Notes under the pieces: generated by a model | Seen by the model: only the letters and a program-made list of their open reading frames with translations | Database searches by the model: none | What the model was told of the DNA's origin: nothing | Part shown: positions 34,386 through 44,731 of the stretch, piece by piece | How the letters are laid out: every line of letters starts with the position of its first letter | Position numbering within the stretch: position 1 is the stretch's first letter | NCBI GenBank assembly: GCA_040882605.1 | Contig: JBBEAY010000059.1 | Coordinates: 1-64,000, forward strand | Origin: JAOUEA01 sp040882605 | GTDB lineage: Bacteria; Actinomycetota; UBA4738; HRBIN12 | Direction of reading: 5' to 3' | DNA length: 64,000 nt | Position numbers and translations under genes: made by a program

Positions 34386-35408
34386 TCAATCGCAGAGGAC
34401 CTCAGGCAAGCGCCAGAGCGCGTCAGGCACGGTGCGGGACGAGCCCGCGACCTCGGCGATCGGGGTCCTCACGACCTCCTGGCCGACCATGCCCACCATC
34501 GTCCCCCATCCGCCGCGGGTGGCTTCCTCGAGGGCAGCGATGCCGAGCCTGGTCGCGAGCACCCGGTCGTAGGCGTTCGGTGAGCCGCCTCGTTGCACAT
34601 GGCCGAGCACCGTGATCCGTGACTCGACGCCGAGACGCTGGGCGAGCTGATGTGCCACGAGGCTGCCGATGCCGCCCAGCCGCGGCCACCCGTTCGGGTC
34701 CAGGGGATAGTCGGGCACGTCCATCGTGCCAGGGACAGGCTGGGCTCCCTCGGAGACCACCACGATCGAGAAGCGACGGTCCTCGAGCATGCGCTGTTCC
34801 ACGCGCCGCGTGACCAGCTCGATGTCGAACGGATGCTCCGGCAGCAAGATCACGTCGGCGGCGCCGGCGACACCGGCTTCGAGACCGATCCAGCCGGCGC
34901 TTCGTCCCATCACCTCACAGACCATCACGCGCTGATGGCTCTCGGCGGTGCTGTAGAGCCGGTCGATCAGGTCCGCCGCAACCTGCACGGCGGTCTGGAA
35001 TCCGATGCTGTGGTCGGTGCCCCCGATGTCGTTGTCGATCGTTTTCGGCACGCCGACCACGGGCACGTCGGACATGGCCGCACACGCGCTCATCGTTCCC
35101 TCTCCGCCGATCGCGATGAACCCGTCAAGCTGATGTGCCTCGATCGTCTCATGGACGCGTTCGACCCCGTCAGGCGTACTAGACGGTCGGGTGCCGGATG
35201 TGCCGAGGATCGTGCCGCCCCGAGGCAGGATGCCCATCACCTCGTCTCGGGTGAGCTCGTCGGCGGATCCTTCCATCACGCCGCGCCACCCGTCGCGGAA
35301 CCCGAACACCGTGGCGCCCACCTCTTCGTGGGCTTGGCGCACCACCGCCCGGATGGCGGCGTTCAGACCCGGGCAGTCGCCTCCGCCGGTGAGGAGTCCG
35401 ATCCGCAC
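34386..35408 (-). CDS. pfkA: 6-phosphofructokinase, ATP-type signature
   Basis: A 340-residue paralogue starting with GTG at 35408 (VRIGLLTGGGDCPGLNAAIR). The diagnostic loop is AIGGEGTMSA (Gly104) and PKTIDNDIGGTDHSIGF (Lys122). Gly at the key position lets ATP bind, as in other actinobacterial ATP-PFKs with GGEGT. It commits fructose 6-phosphate to glycolysis, and its tandem partner with GGDD may allow reversible PPi-dependent flux. The gap to the upstream GH26 gene (35409-35593) is a divergent promoter region. Confidence 0.92.
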   Translation of the reverse strand: MRIGLLTGGGDCPGLNAAIRAVVRQAHEEVGATVFGFRDGWRGVMEGSADELTRDEVMGILPRGGTILGTSGTRPSSTPDGVERVHETIEAHQLDGFIAIGGEGTMSACAAMSDVPVVGVPKTIDNDIGGTDHSIGFQTAVQVAADLIDRLYSTAESHQRVMVCEVMGRSAGWIGLEAGVAGAADVILLPEHPFDIELVTRRVEQRMLEDRRFSIVVVSEGAQPVPGTMDVPDYPLDPNGWPRLGGIGSLVAHQLAQRLGVESRITVLGHVQRGGSPNAYDRVLATRLGIAALEEATRGGWGTMVGMVGQEVVRTPIAEVAGSSRTVPDALWRLPEVLCD

Positions 35409-35509
35409 GGGCGACAGCCTACGACGGGGTCGTCTGCCGCGGAGCGCTGCGGAGGAGCTCATCGAACGACCCACAGCTCCTGATGACTAGACCGTTCGAG
35501 CCATCTTGC

Positions 35510-35540
35510 CTCAAGTTTCACCCCCCCAGGTGTCGATGCA
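35510..35540 (+). promoter_or_regulatory. Possible sigma-28/WhiG-type promoter upstream of the GH26-like gene
   Basis: CTCAAGTTT (35510-35518) and GTCGATGC (35532-35539) lie 13 bases apart on the plus strand. They resemble the TAAAGTTT and GCCGATAA elements of flagellar/WhiG sigma factors, but the spacer and -10 word deviate, so this is tentative. A small CCCC...GGGG hairpin follows at about 35543-35555. The remaining sequence of this 185-bp gap shows nothing else. Confidence 0.25.
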
Positions 35541-35593
35541 AGCCCCTATCCGGGGGAGGTCAGGCGGCCCGGCGAGCCTCGAGGGGGTTCCAC

Positions 35594-36550
35594 TTGGAAC
35601 GCAGGGAGTTCTTGCGACGTGCAGCATGGACGACGGCGGGCGCGGCGCTGGCGCCGGGCGCTCTCGGGCAGATCGGTCAGATCGTGGGCGTGGCCTCGGC
35701 CGGGACGGTTCCGCCGGCCGGGTGGGGGATCTGCGCTCAGGAGTACGCCGGCAAGAGCCGCGAGCAGCTGGTGCAATACCTCGAGGGCTTGAGCGGCCGC
35801 ACGTTCACGACCGTGCACAACCGCATGGGCTGGCCGGTGTCGCTCGTGAACAAGTACTCCCGATGGATCCTGTCGACCGGCCACACACCGATCCTGACCT
35901 GGCAGACCCACAGCAGCAGCATCAACGTCCGCTGGGCGTCGGTCGCCGCGGGAGACCACGACGACCGCATCCGGACCGAGGCCGCCAAGGTCGCCGCACT
36001 CGATCGTGACGTGTACTTCTGCTTCCATCACGAACCGGAGAACGACCAGACCCTCGGCACCGCCGAAGATTGGCGACGGGCCTACGACCGGGTCTATGAG
36101 CTGTTCAACGAGGAAGGGGCGACGAGGGTGCGACACGTCGCGTGCTTGATGGCTTCGACATTCAAGGGACTGTACGGGGGCGAGGGGGCATGGCTGCCGC
36201 CACGCTACGACGTGCTCGGCGTCGACGGATACAACCGGAACTCCGGAGGCAAGTGGCGACGGTTCTCGGACATCTTCCGGCCCGCGTACGAGAAGGCGGT
36301 TTCGGTCGGCAAGCCCATGTATGTGATCGAACACGGGTGTGTCGAGGGTGCAGCGGGTGCGAAGGCGGACTGGTTCGCCGAGGCCGGCGCGACGATCGCG
36401 GGTTGGCCCACTCTGCTCGGCGTCTCCTACAACCACGAGGGCGGCACCCAGGGCAACGACATCGGGCGAAGCTATCGCGTCGACACGTCAACAAGCGCGA
36501 TCGCGGGCTTCCGTGCGATGGGGTCTCAGGGCCGGTTCGCGCCGTCGTAG
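35594..36550 (+). CDS. Tat-exported GH26-like glycoside hydrolase
   Basis: A 318-residue protein. TTG at 35594 is preferred: GAGGGGG lies about 7 bases upstream, and the Tat signal RREFLRRAAWTTAGAALAPGAL then starts at residue 3. A TIM-barrel hydrolase follows. YFCFHHEPEN holds the putative acid/base Glu147 and MYVIEHG the putative nucleophile Glu246, spaced as in GH26 beta-mannanase-like enzymes, with RYDVLGVDGYNR between. The substrate is not predictable; an exported polysaccharide hydrolase or lytic enzyme is likely. It is divergent from the ATP-type pfkA. Confidence 0.8.
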   Translation: MERREFLRRAAWTTAGAALAPGALGQIGQIVGVASAGTVPPAGWGICAQEYAGKSREQLVQYLEGLSGRTFTTVHNRMGWPVSLVNKYSRWILSTGHTPILTWQTHSSSINVRWASVAAGDHDDRIRTEAAKVAALDRDVYFCFHHEPENDQTLGTAEDWRRAYDRVYELFNEEGATRVRHVACLMASTFKGLYGGEGAWLPPRYDVLGVDGYNRNSGGKWRRFSDIFRPAYEKAVSVGKPMYVIEHGCVEGAAGAKADWFAEAGATIAGWPTLLGVSYNHEGGTQGNDIGRSYRVDTSTSAIAGFRAMGSQGRFAPS

Positions 36551-36568
36551 CGGCCTGCGAACTTCAGA

Positions 36569-36745
36569 TCAGACTTCGTCGGTCTCGTCGGCCTTGGCCT
36601 TCAGTACCTGGTACCAGCTGTCCTCGTATGCGCCGTCGTCGTTCACTGGCGTCTCGGTCGATACAGGCGCCTCGTCGTCATCCGTGGCTGGTTCCTGTAC
36701 GAAGCCCAGGTATTCGTCGACCGAACGTTCCTTCGCTGGATTCAT
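36569..36745 (-). CDS. Small acidic protein (58 aa)
   Basis: A 58-residue, very acidic protein (MNPAKERSVDEYLGFVQEPATDDDEAP ending in KADETDEV) with no recognised domain. The ATG at 36745 has GGGGAG about 6 bases upstream; longer in-frame starts run into the upstream repeat region and are implausible. It is convergent with the GH26-like gene. Function unknown. Confidence 0.55.
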   Translation of the reverse strand: MNPAKERSVDEYLGFVQEPATDDDEAPVSTETPVNDDGAYEDSWYQVLKAKADETDEV

Positions 36746-36842
36746 GCCCACTCCCCTGTTGTTCAAAAGATCCTGTCCATTACCCCTCCTCCATCGGACC
36801 CCGCTCCGAGCGCCTTGATACCGCAAGCCGGGTGGGCCCGGT

Positions 36843-36884
36843 AGGTCCGGTCCGGCAGGTCCGGTCCGGCAGATCCGGTCCGGC
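36843..36884. repeat. Three 14-bp tandem repeats upstream of a small membrane gene
   Basis: Units at 36843-36856, 36857-36870 and 36871-36884 read aggtccggtccggc twice and agatccggtccggc once. They lie 20 bases upstream of the ATG at 36904, in the short intergenic space between two divergent small genes. They could be an operator array or slippage-prone sequence. Confidence 0.8.
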
Positions 36885-36903
36885 CGAGACTGGGTCCGCT
36901 AGC

Positions 36904-37077
36904 ATGCGAGCCATGGCGGCCTTGCTCGCGAGCCTCTTCCCGGAGATCAAGGGCGTTCTCGAAGCGGTCTTCATCGGATTGCTGGTGTTGTTGGCCGGGG
37001 CCGTAGGGGTGTTCGCACTCTTCGTGTTCGCGCAGCAGTTCCGCAACCCCGGGCGCCGCGAACGACCCGGGCACTAG
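36904..37077 (+). CDS. Small single-pass membrane protein (57 aa)
   Basis: A 57-residue protein with one strong membrane helix (about 20-42: VFIGLLVLLAGAVGVFALFVF) and a basic tail (QQFRNPGRRERPGH). An alternative ATG is at 36913. It overlaps the convergent carbamate kinase gene by four bases and has the 14-bp tandem repeats just upstream. Function unknown. Confidence 0.55.
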   Translation: MRAMAALLASLFPEIKGVLEAVFIGLLVLLAGAVGVFALFVFAQQFRNPGRRERPGH

Positions 37078-38024
37078 CCGTTGGAGGCGTTCGGCACGAT
37101 CTCGGTGCCCGCGGCGCCTCGAAGCGCGTCGGTGGCATCCTCGAGGTCGGCGATCACGGCTCTCGCTCCCCCTCCGCGCACGAACCCTGACGCGGCTTCG
37201 ATCTTCGGGCCCATCGATCCAACGCCGAACTCCCCCTTCCTCAGCAGCGCCCGCGCTTCGTCGACCGTCATGCGGTCGATGTCCTCGGGGTAGAGCGAGC
37301 CGTAACCTCGCTGCACCTTCTTCACGTCTGTGAGGATCAGCAAGGTGCTCGCCCCGACCTCCTTCGCGAGGATCGCCGAGGCGAGGTCCTTATCGACCAC
37401 CCCTTCCTTGCCGATCAGCCGCGGACCGTCCTCGATCACAGGCACGCCGCCCCCGCCGCTCGCGATCACGATCACGTCGTCGGCGACAAGTCTGACGATC
37501 ACCGGCGTCTCGACGATCGAGTACGGCGTGGGGCTCGGCACGACCCGGCGCCATCCTCCGTGCGGGTCGGCCTTCATCGTGTATCCACGTTCCGACTCGA
37601 GACGGCGTGCTTCCTGCTCGTCGTAGTAGGGACCCACGAACTTCGTAGGATCGGCGAACGCCGGGTCGTCGGGGTGAACCCTCGCGAGCGTAAGCACGGT
37701 CGCGACCGGGCGTTGCATCCCGCGTTCGAAGAACACGTCGCCGATCGTGACCTGCAGCAGGTATCCGATCTGCCCCTGGCTCTGGGCGCCGCAGACGTCG
37801 AGGGGCATCGGATGCACCGACCCGGCGGCAGCTTCCTGCTGCAGCAAGATGCGGCCGACCTGCGGGCCGTTGCCATGCGTGACGACCACCTGCCAACCAT
37901 CGGCCGCGATGTCGGCGATGCGCTCGGCCGCCCCACGGCAGGCGTCGTACATCTCCTCGAACGTGTCGTCGGCGCCGCGCCGGAGCAGTGCGTTGCCACC
38001 CAGTGCGACCACGACCCGCTCCAT
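37074..38024 (-). CDS. arcC: Carbamate kinase
   Basis: A 316-residue amino-acid-kinase-fold enzyme. Motifs are VVALGGNALLRRG at the N-terminus, VVTHGNGPQVG, the CGAQSQGQIGYLLQ segment typical of ArcC, ASGGGGVPV and LLILTDVKKVQRGYG. It makes ATP from carbamoyl phosphate and ADP, giving ammonia and CO2. No arginine deiminase or ornithine carbamoyltransferase is next to it, so the carbamoyl phosphate source is outside the window. Confidence 0.93.
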   Translation of the reverse strand: MERVVVALGGNALLRRGADDTFEEMYDACRGAAERIADIAADGWQVVVTHGNGPQVGRILLQQEAAAGSVHPMPLDVCGAQSQGQIGYLLQVTIGDVFFERGMQRPVATVLTLARVHPDDPAFADPTKFVGPYYDEQEARRLESERGYTMKADPHGGWRRVVPSPTPYSIVETPVIVRLVADDVIVIASGGGGVPVIEDGPRLIGKEGVVDKDLASAILAKEVGASTLLILTDVKKVQRGYGSLYPEDIDRMTVDEARALLRKGEFGVGSMGPKIEAASGFVRGGGARAVIADLEDATDALRGAAGTEIVPNASNG

Positions 38025-38135
38025 CGCGTCACTCCTCTCAGGTGGGTGGTCGACCCAGCCGGAGGCTCGAGGGTCGAGACGGGATCAGCCTGGCGGCGGA
38101 AGCATCGCGGAGCCTACCCCAACCCCCCGCCCAGT

Positions 38136-38990
38136 TCAGGAGGCGACGGGGCCGACGTCGTGGCCGCCCGAGGACGCCCATCCGCGGTCGTCGACGCGAC
38201 CGAAGGGCCGTGCGAAGTGCGGCACCCCTACCAGCCACCCGTCGTCTGCCGCGCGGCGCAGGATCGCGGATCGTGAGGCGGCACCCATCTCTGGATCGTC
38301 GTCGTGGCTCGAGAGCCAGGCGGGGTTCGCCGCCTGCACTGGCAGATGCAACAGGTCTCCGGTGAGCAACAGCGACTCATCGCCTGCCTCGAGGATCACG
38401 CTTCGATGCCCCGGCGTGTGGCCGGGCGTGTGCACGACATGCATGCCGGGCATCACCTCCCGGTCGGCCGGGTCCACATCGAGCATGCCGAGAGCTTGGA
38501 TACGACGGAGCTCATCGATCGCCGCGTATCCGTCGGGGTCGGGCGTCGATGCGAAGAAGTCGAGGTCGGCTTCGTGCAGCACATATCGGGCATCGGGGAA
38601 CCGAGGCGCTTCCTCGGCCCACGTGCCACCGGCGTGATCGGCATGTAAGTGCGACAGCACCACCAGCTGTACCGAGGCCACATCGATACCGGCTGATCCG
38701 TATGCCTCCTCCGCCGTACTGCCGGAGCCCGGCGCCCAGGGGCGGTAGGGCGGGTACGAGCCGAGGCCCGAGTCCACCATCGCCGTGCCGTCGGGTCCAC
38801 TCACTGCGAAGGCGTGCACGTGCCATGGCCAGGATCGATCGTCGTGGAAGGCCCACGGGTGGCGTTCACGCTCGGTTCTCCAGTCGACATCGCAGCCGGG
38901 GCACTCATCGGCGAGTTCGAGCGGCGCGGATCCTTGGCAGACCGTCGAGACCTCGAACGGACCGACGCGGACCGGCTCGACGTGGCCCAT
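38136..38990 (-). CDS. Metallo-beta-lactamase-fold hydrolase
   Basis: A 284-residue MBL-fold protein with the metal-site motif SHLHADHAGG, a later His in VHTPGHTPGHRSV, Asp in LLLTGDLLHLP and His in VGVPHFARPFGR. An insertion WRTERERHPWAFHDDRSWPWHVHAF precedes the fold, as in quorum-quenching lactonase or N-acyl hydrolase-like groups. The substrate is unknown. Its start is nine bases before the mobA stop, so it may be the last gene of the formate dehydrogenase operon. Confidence 0.86.
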   Translation of the reverse strand: MGHVEPVRVGPFEVSTVCQGSAPLELADECPGCDVDWRTERERHPWAFHDDRSWPWHVHAFAVSGPDGTAMVDSGLGSYPPYRPWAPGSGSTAEEAYGSAGIDVASVQLVVLSHLHADHAGGTWAEEAPRFPDARYVLHEADLDFFASTPDPDGYAAIDELRRIQALGMLDVDPADREVMPGMHVVHTPGHTPGHRSVILEAGDESLLLTGDLLHLPVQAANPAWLSSHDDDPEMGAASRSAILRRAADDGWLVGVPHFARPFGRVDDRGWASSGGHDVGPVAS

Positions 38991-38999
38991 GCCGACACC

Positions 39000-39575
39000 C
39001 TACGCGGGGGAGATGTCGCCCGGCTCGTCGACGTCACGGAAGGTCTCGCGCCCGGGATCCAGCCCCGTCCAAGTCGCCTCATCGATCACCGCGACACGCA
39101 TCGACCGCAGCCAGCCGCGCAAGGACCGCTCCCTGTCATGCAGGAGCGTATGGCCCAGCTCCCTCGCAGGCGCGGCGCGCACGATCACGGGCAACGGCCT
39201 GAAGCCGTCGCCGTCCTGCAGCGCCACCGCCTCGGCGGACGCCTCCACGGCGACCCGCAGCATCTCGAGCACCACGGTGGTCGACAGGGTCGGCATGTCT
39301 CCCCCGGCGAGCACCGCGAGCTCGCGATGGACCGCGCCGAGCCCCGCCACGGCGCCCGCAAGCGGTCCCTCCCCGTCGCGACGATCCCGCACGAACCGCA
39401 CCGGCGCCCCCGGCGGCATCGGGGGCTCAGGCCCGTCGGGCGCCAGCACGACCACGACGTCGCCGGTGATCTCCGCGAGCCGCAGCACAGGGTGATGCAG
39501 GAGCGGCATGCCGGCGTATGTGGCTGCGAGCTTGTCGGCCTCGCCGAACCGCGATGACCGACCGCCGGCGAGCAC
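39000..39575 (-). CDS. mobA: Molybdenum cofactor guanylyltransferase-like NTP transferase
   Basis: About 191 residues with the MobA loop LAGGRSSRFGEADKL, RDRRDGEGPLAGAVAGLGAV and the metal motif LAGGDMPTLS. MobA attaches GMP to molybdopterin, giving the bis-MGD form needed by formate dehydrogenase, encoded just upstream. The start is unclear: GTG at 39575 falls inside the first strand, while the expected T-G-I-V-L-A-G-G N-terminus needs a start at about 39608, where only CTG is in frame next to the upstream stop. Confidence 0.82.
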   Translation of the reverse strand: MLAGGRSSRFGEADKLAATYAGMPLLHHPVLRLAEITGDVVVVLAPDGPEPPMPPGAPVRFVRDRRDGEGPLAGAVAGLGAVHRELAVLAGGDMPTLSTTVVLEMLRVAVEASAEAVALQDGDGFRPLPVIVRAAPARELGHTLLHDRERSLRGWLRSMRVAVIDEATWTGLDPGRETFRDVDEPGDISPA

Positions 39576-39609
39576 GATGCCAGTGGCGAAGCCAGTAGTC
39601 TGTGTCAGA

Positions 39610-40632
39610 CTAGCTCGCTCCTCGGTCCGTGTGTTTCCGCCGGGTGGGGTCGTCTTCCTTGCGGGACTGCACGTACGCGAAGCCGAATCGGCCCTTGATG
39701 CACAGGTGTCCGCTCGTCACCGAGTGATCGGCGGGACTCGTCACCTTCACGATCTCGTTGTCCTGCACGTGCAGCTCGAGCTCGCAGCCCACTCCGCAGT
39801 ACGGGCAGATCGTGTTCGTGACGGTCTGCTCATCTTCGTTCCAGATGCCTTCTGAGCGCATCTCGTGCTCGCTCGTGAACATCAGCGCGCCGGTCGGGCA
39901 CACGCCGATGCAGTTGCCGCAGTAGACACAGGCGGACTCATCGAGCGGCACCGCGTACTCGGTCGAGATGCGGGCGTCGAACCCGCGACCGGCGACAGCG
40001 ATCGCGAAGGTGTTCTGGGCGTCGACGCCGCACGCCTCGACGCACTTGTAGCAGAGGATGCAACGTGAGTAGTCGCGCACGTACAACTCGTTGTCGACCT
40101 TAACCGGCTGGAAGACGCCCTCGGCCACGGTCGGATCCTGGGGCTCGTGATGATGTCCGGGCTCGCGCGCGTCACGCTCCCCCGCCGGAAGCTCGGGCAT
40201 GACCGCTCCGAAGCGCTCCGGATGCACCTCGTACTCGCGCATCCAACGATGCACGTCGGGACTCGTTAGATCCATCTCGACGCTCGAGGCCAGGAGCTCC
40301 ATCACGAGGGTGCGAGAGCGCCGCACGCGTTCAGTGTCGGTCGTGACTTTCATACCGTCGTCGGCCATGCGACTGCACGCAGGCACGAGCGTTCGGGCTC
40401 CCTCGACCTCGACGACGCATACCCGGCAGGCGTTGATCGGCGTCAGGTTGTCGGCGAAGCAGAGCGTGGGCGTGTCGACCTGCTGGGCTCGGCACGCGTC
40501 AAGGATGGTCGAACCTTCTGGAACCCGCGACTCGACACCGTCGACGGTGATAGTCAGCAGGCGGCGGGGCGGCTCTAGCGGCACGGCGCCAGAGGATCGG
40601 CCAGAGGGCGGGCCAGAGGATCGGATAGCCAT
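39610..40632 (-). CDS. Formate dehydrogenase N-terminal iron-sulfur half (split alpha subunit)
   Basis: A 340-residue protein with four iron-sulfur centres in order: plant-type [2Fe-2S] (C58, C69, C72, C86), two ferredoxin-type [4Fe-4S] (C191-C194-C197-C201 and C235-C238-C241-C245) and the Mo-domain [4Fe-4S] (C276, C279, C283, C311 in CPYCGVGC and CIKGRFG). It stops where a normal FdhA continues into its molybdopterin body. That remainder is encoded separately at 42661-44619 as LTEPMVREDGE. It therefore transfers electrons from the selenocysteine active site to the NuoEF-type subunit. The start abuts the NuoEF stop. The first 17 residues are a low-complexity SSGPPSGRSSGA repeat. Confidence 0.88.
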   Translation of the reverse strand: MAIRSSGPPSGRSSGAVPLEPPRRLLTITVDGVESRVPEGSTILDACRAQQVDTPTLCFADNLTPINACRVCVVEVEGARTLVPACSRMADDGMKVTTDTERVRRSRTLVMELLASSVEMDLTSPDVHRWMREYEVHPERFGAVMPELPAGERDAREPGHHHEPQDPTVAEGVFQPVKVDNELYVRDYSRCILCYKCVEACGVDAQNTFAIAVAGRGFDARISTEYAVPLDESACVYCGNCIGVCPTGALMFTSEHEMRSEGIWNEDEQTVTNTICPYCGVGCELELHVQDNEIVKVTSPADHSVTSGHLCIKGRFGFAYVQSRKEDDPTRRKHTDRGAS

Positions 40633-42609
<1,977 letters not shown>

Positions 42610-42660
42610 TGCGCCTCCATGGGCGCTGCGGACGAACGGGTGATCAGCACGCTGGCGATG

Positions 42661-44619
42661 CTACTCCCCGCCTCCACCCGTCACCGAACCGGCGGTCGCA
42701 ACCGGCTCACGATCGGCCGGCATCTTGTCGATGCGCACGGCCGCAGCTTTGAACTCGGCGGTTCCCGACTTCGGGTCGGTGGCCTCGATCGTGAGCACGT
42801 TGGTGTCGACCTGATCCGGGAAGTGAAACGTCATGAACACGAGGCCGGGGCGCAGAGCCTGGTCGACGTGCACCGGCACCTCGACCGAGCCACGCCTGCT
42901 GGAGACGATCACGCACTCTTCCTCGACGAGGCCGAGGCGCGCGACGTCTTCGGGTGAGACGTCGATGGTCTCCTGACGCCGTAGCGGCGAGGTATACGCG
43001 CCCGTCTGCACGCCGGTGTTGTAGGAGTCGAGCCGGCGTCCGGTCGTGAGGCGCAGCGGGAACTCCTCGGTCAGCTCGTCGACCGGCGGATCGTCGATCA
43101 CGATCGAGAACGGCGCCTTGGGACCCTGCGCCTCACGGTCGTCGAACTCCCACAGCCTCGCATGCAGGAACTTCGTTCCGGGGTGCGACTCGTCGGGGCA
43201 CGGCCATTGGATGCCTCCGAGCTCCTCGAGGCGCTTCCAGCTCATGCCGGCGTGCATCGGGCTGAGCGAGCGCATCTCGTCCCAAGCTTGCTCTGGCGTG
43301 ACGTCACCCCAGCCGGCGCCCATGCGGTTCGCGAGCTGGGCGATGATCCAGATGTCGTCTTTGGCGTTGCCCGGTGGGTCGAGCGCCTTGCGCGTGCGCT
43401 GCACCCGGCGCTCGGAGTTCGTAACGGTTCCGTCTGACTCGAACGCACTGTTCGACGCCGGGAGAACCACGTCGGCGAGCTCGGCCGTCTTCGTCATGAA
43501 GATGTCTTGCACGATCAGCGTGTCGAGTCCCTTCAGCAGCTCGACCGCGTGCTGCTTGTCGGCTTCGCTCGTCGCCGGGTTCTCGCCGATGCAGTACACC
43601 GCGGTCAGGTCGCCGCGTTCCATCGCATGGAACATCTCGGTGAGATGCCAGCCGTACTTCGAAGGGATCGGTACCCCCCACGCCGCCTCGAATTTCGCCC
43701 GTGCCGCCTCGTCGTTCTCGATGTCCTGGAACCCGGCGAGCTTGTTCGGGATCGCGCCCATGTCGCCGCCGCCCTGCACGTTGTTCTGCCCGCGCAGCGG
43801 GTTCACGCCGCTTCCGTACGTACCGACGTGACCGGTGAGCAGTGACAGGTTGATCAGCGAGAGCACGTTGTCGACGGCGTTGTGATGCTCGGTGATGCCG
43901 AGGGTCCAGCAGATGACCGCACGGTCGGCCTTGGCGTATGCGTGCGCGACCTCGCGGATCACGTCGGCGGGCACTCCGGTCACCGCTTCGCCGCGCTCGA
44001 GCGTCCAGTCCATGATGGAATCGACGTAGTCGTCGAACCCGAGCGTGGCCCCGTCGATGAACGCGTGGTGCTGCAGGTCGCTGACGACGATCTCGCGCGC
44101 GATCGAGTTCGACAGGGCGATGTCGGTGCCGACGTCGATGCCGAGCCATAGGTCGCCCCACTCCGCAGACTCGGTACGCCGTGGATCGACCACGATCAGC
44201 TTCGCGCCCTTGTGGACCGCCTTCAGGACGTGATGGAAGAAGATGGGATGCGCGGCTCGAGCATTCGAGCCCCACAACACTATGAGATCGGTGTTCTCGA
44301 TCTCCTCATATGAGCTGGTACCGCCGCCGGCGCCGAAGACGGTGGCCAGACCGACCACCGAAGGCGCGTGTCAGGTGCGGTTACAGCTGTCGATGTTGTT
44401 GCTGCCGAGGACCTGACGGCTGAACTTGCCTGCGATGAAGTTCATCTCGTTCGAGGCCTTCGAGCAGCTGAACATTCCCGTGCCCCAGCCGGGGTTGCGA
44501 TCTGCGGCGCGGCGGAGTCCCTCGGCGGCCCGATCGAGGGCCTCGCTCCAAGTCGCTACGCGCAGCTCGCCGTCCTCTCGGACCATCGGCTCGGTCAGGC
44601 GGGTGAGCGTCGTGCTCAT
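42661..44619 (-). CDS. fdhA: Selenocysteine formate dehydrogenase, catalytic C-terminal half
   Basis: Reading UGA at 44373-44371 as selenocysteine gives a continuous 652-residue protein from ATG 44619. The start has a good AAGGAGA ribosome site. The context NNIDSCNRT-U-HAPS (Sec83) matches the FdhF/FdhA active site where Sec or Cys binds molybdenum. Downstream are VGLATVFGAGGGTSSYEEIEN, WGSNARAAHP, VDPRRTES, PLRGQNNVQGGGDMG and a C-terminal dihydropteridine-binding domain from about 540. A SECIS-like hairpin follows the UGA. It lacks the N-terminal [4Fe-4S] domain, supplied by the protein at 39610-40632. If UGA were a stop, both fragments would be inactive. FdhD and MobA genes are close by. 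Confidence 0.9.
44329..44373 (-). promoter_or_regulatory. UGA selenocysteine codon with bacterial SECIS hairpin
   Basis: After the UGA (44373-44371) the transcript forms an 8-bp upper stem, CGGUGGUC (44360-44353) with GGCCACCG (44347-44340), around loop GGUCU (44352-44348). A lower stem GCGCC (44367-44363) pairs with GGCGC (44334-44330). The GGUCU loop, at nearly the same distance from UGA, is as I remember it in the Escherichia coli fdhF SECIS, which binds SelB. All bases also code for the conserved FdhA residues. Confidence 0.85.
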
Positions 44620-44731
44620 CGACACGTCTCCTTCCAGCATCGGAACGGAAGTCCCGTGAATGCGATTGTACGGCGGAGACCGACCTCGACACTCAGACAC
44701 GGATTGTCTGTCGCGATCCGGGCGGTCCATG

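Noticed and set aside
36843..36884. Possible CRISPR-like or REP array
   Set aside because: Only three direct 14-bp units with no spacers; listed as tandem repeats.
44371..44373. TGA as a true stop dividing the formate dehydrogenase gene
   Set aside because: It lies at the exact Sec/Cys active-site position, in frame, with a SECIS-like hairpin and conserved protein on both sides.
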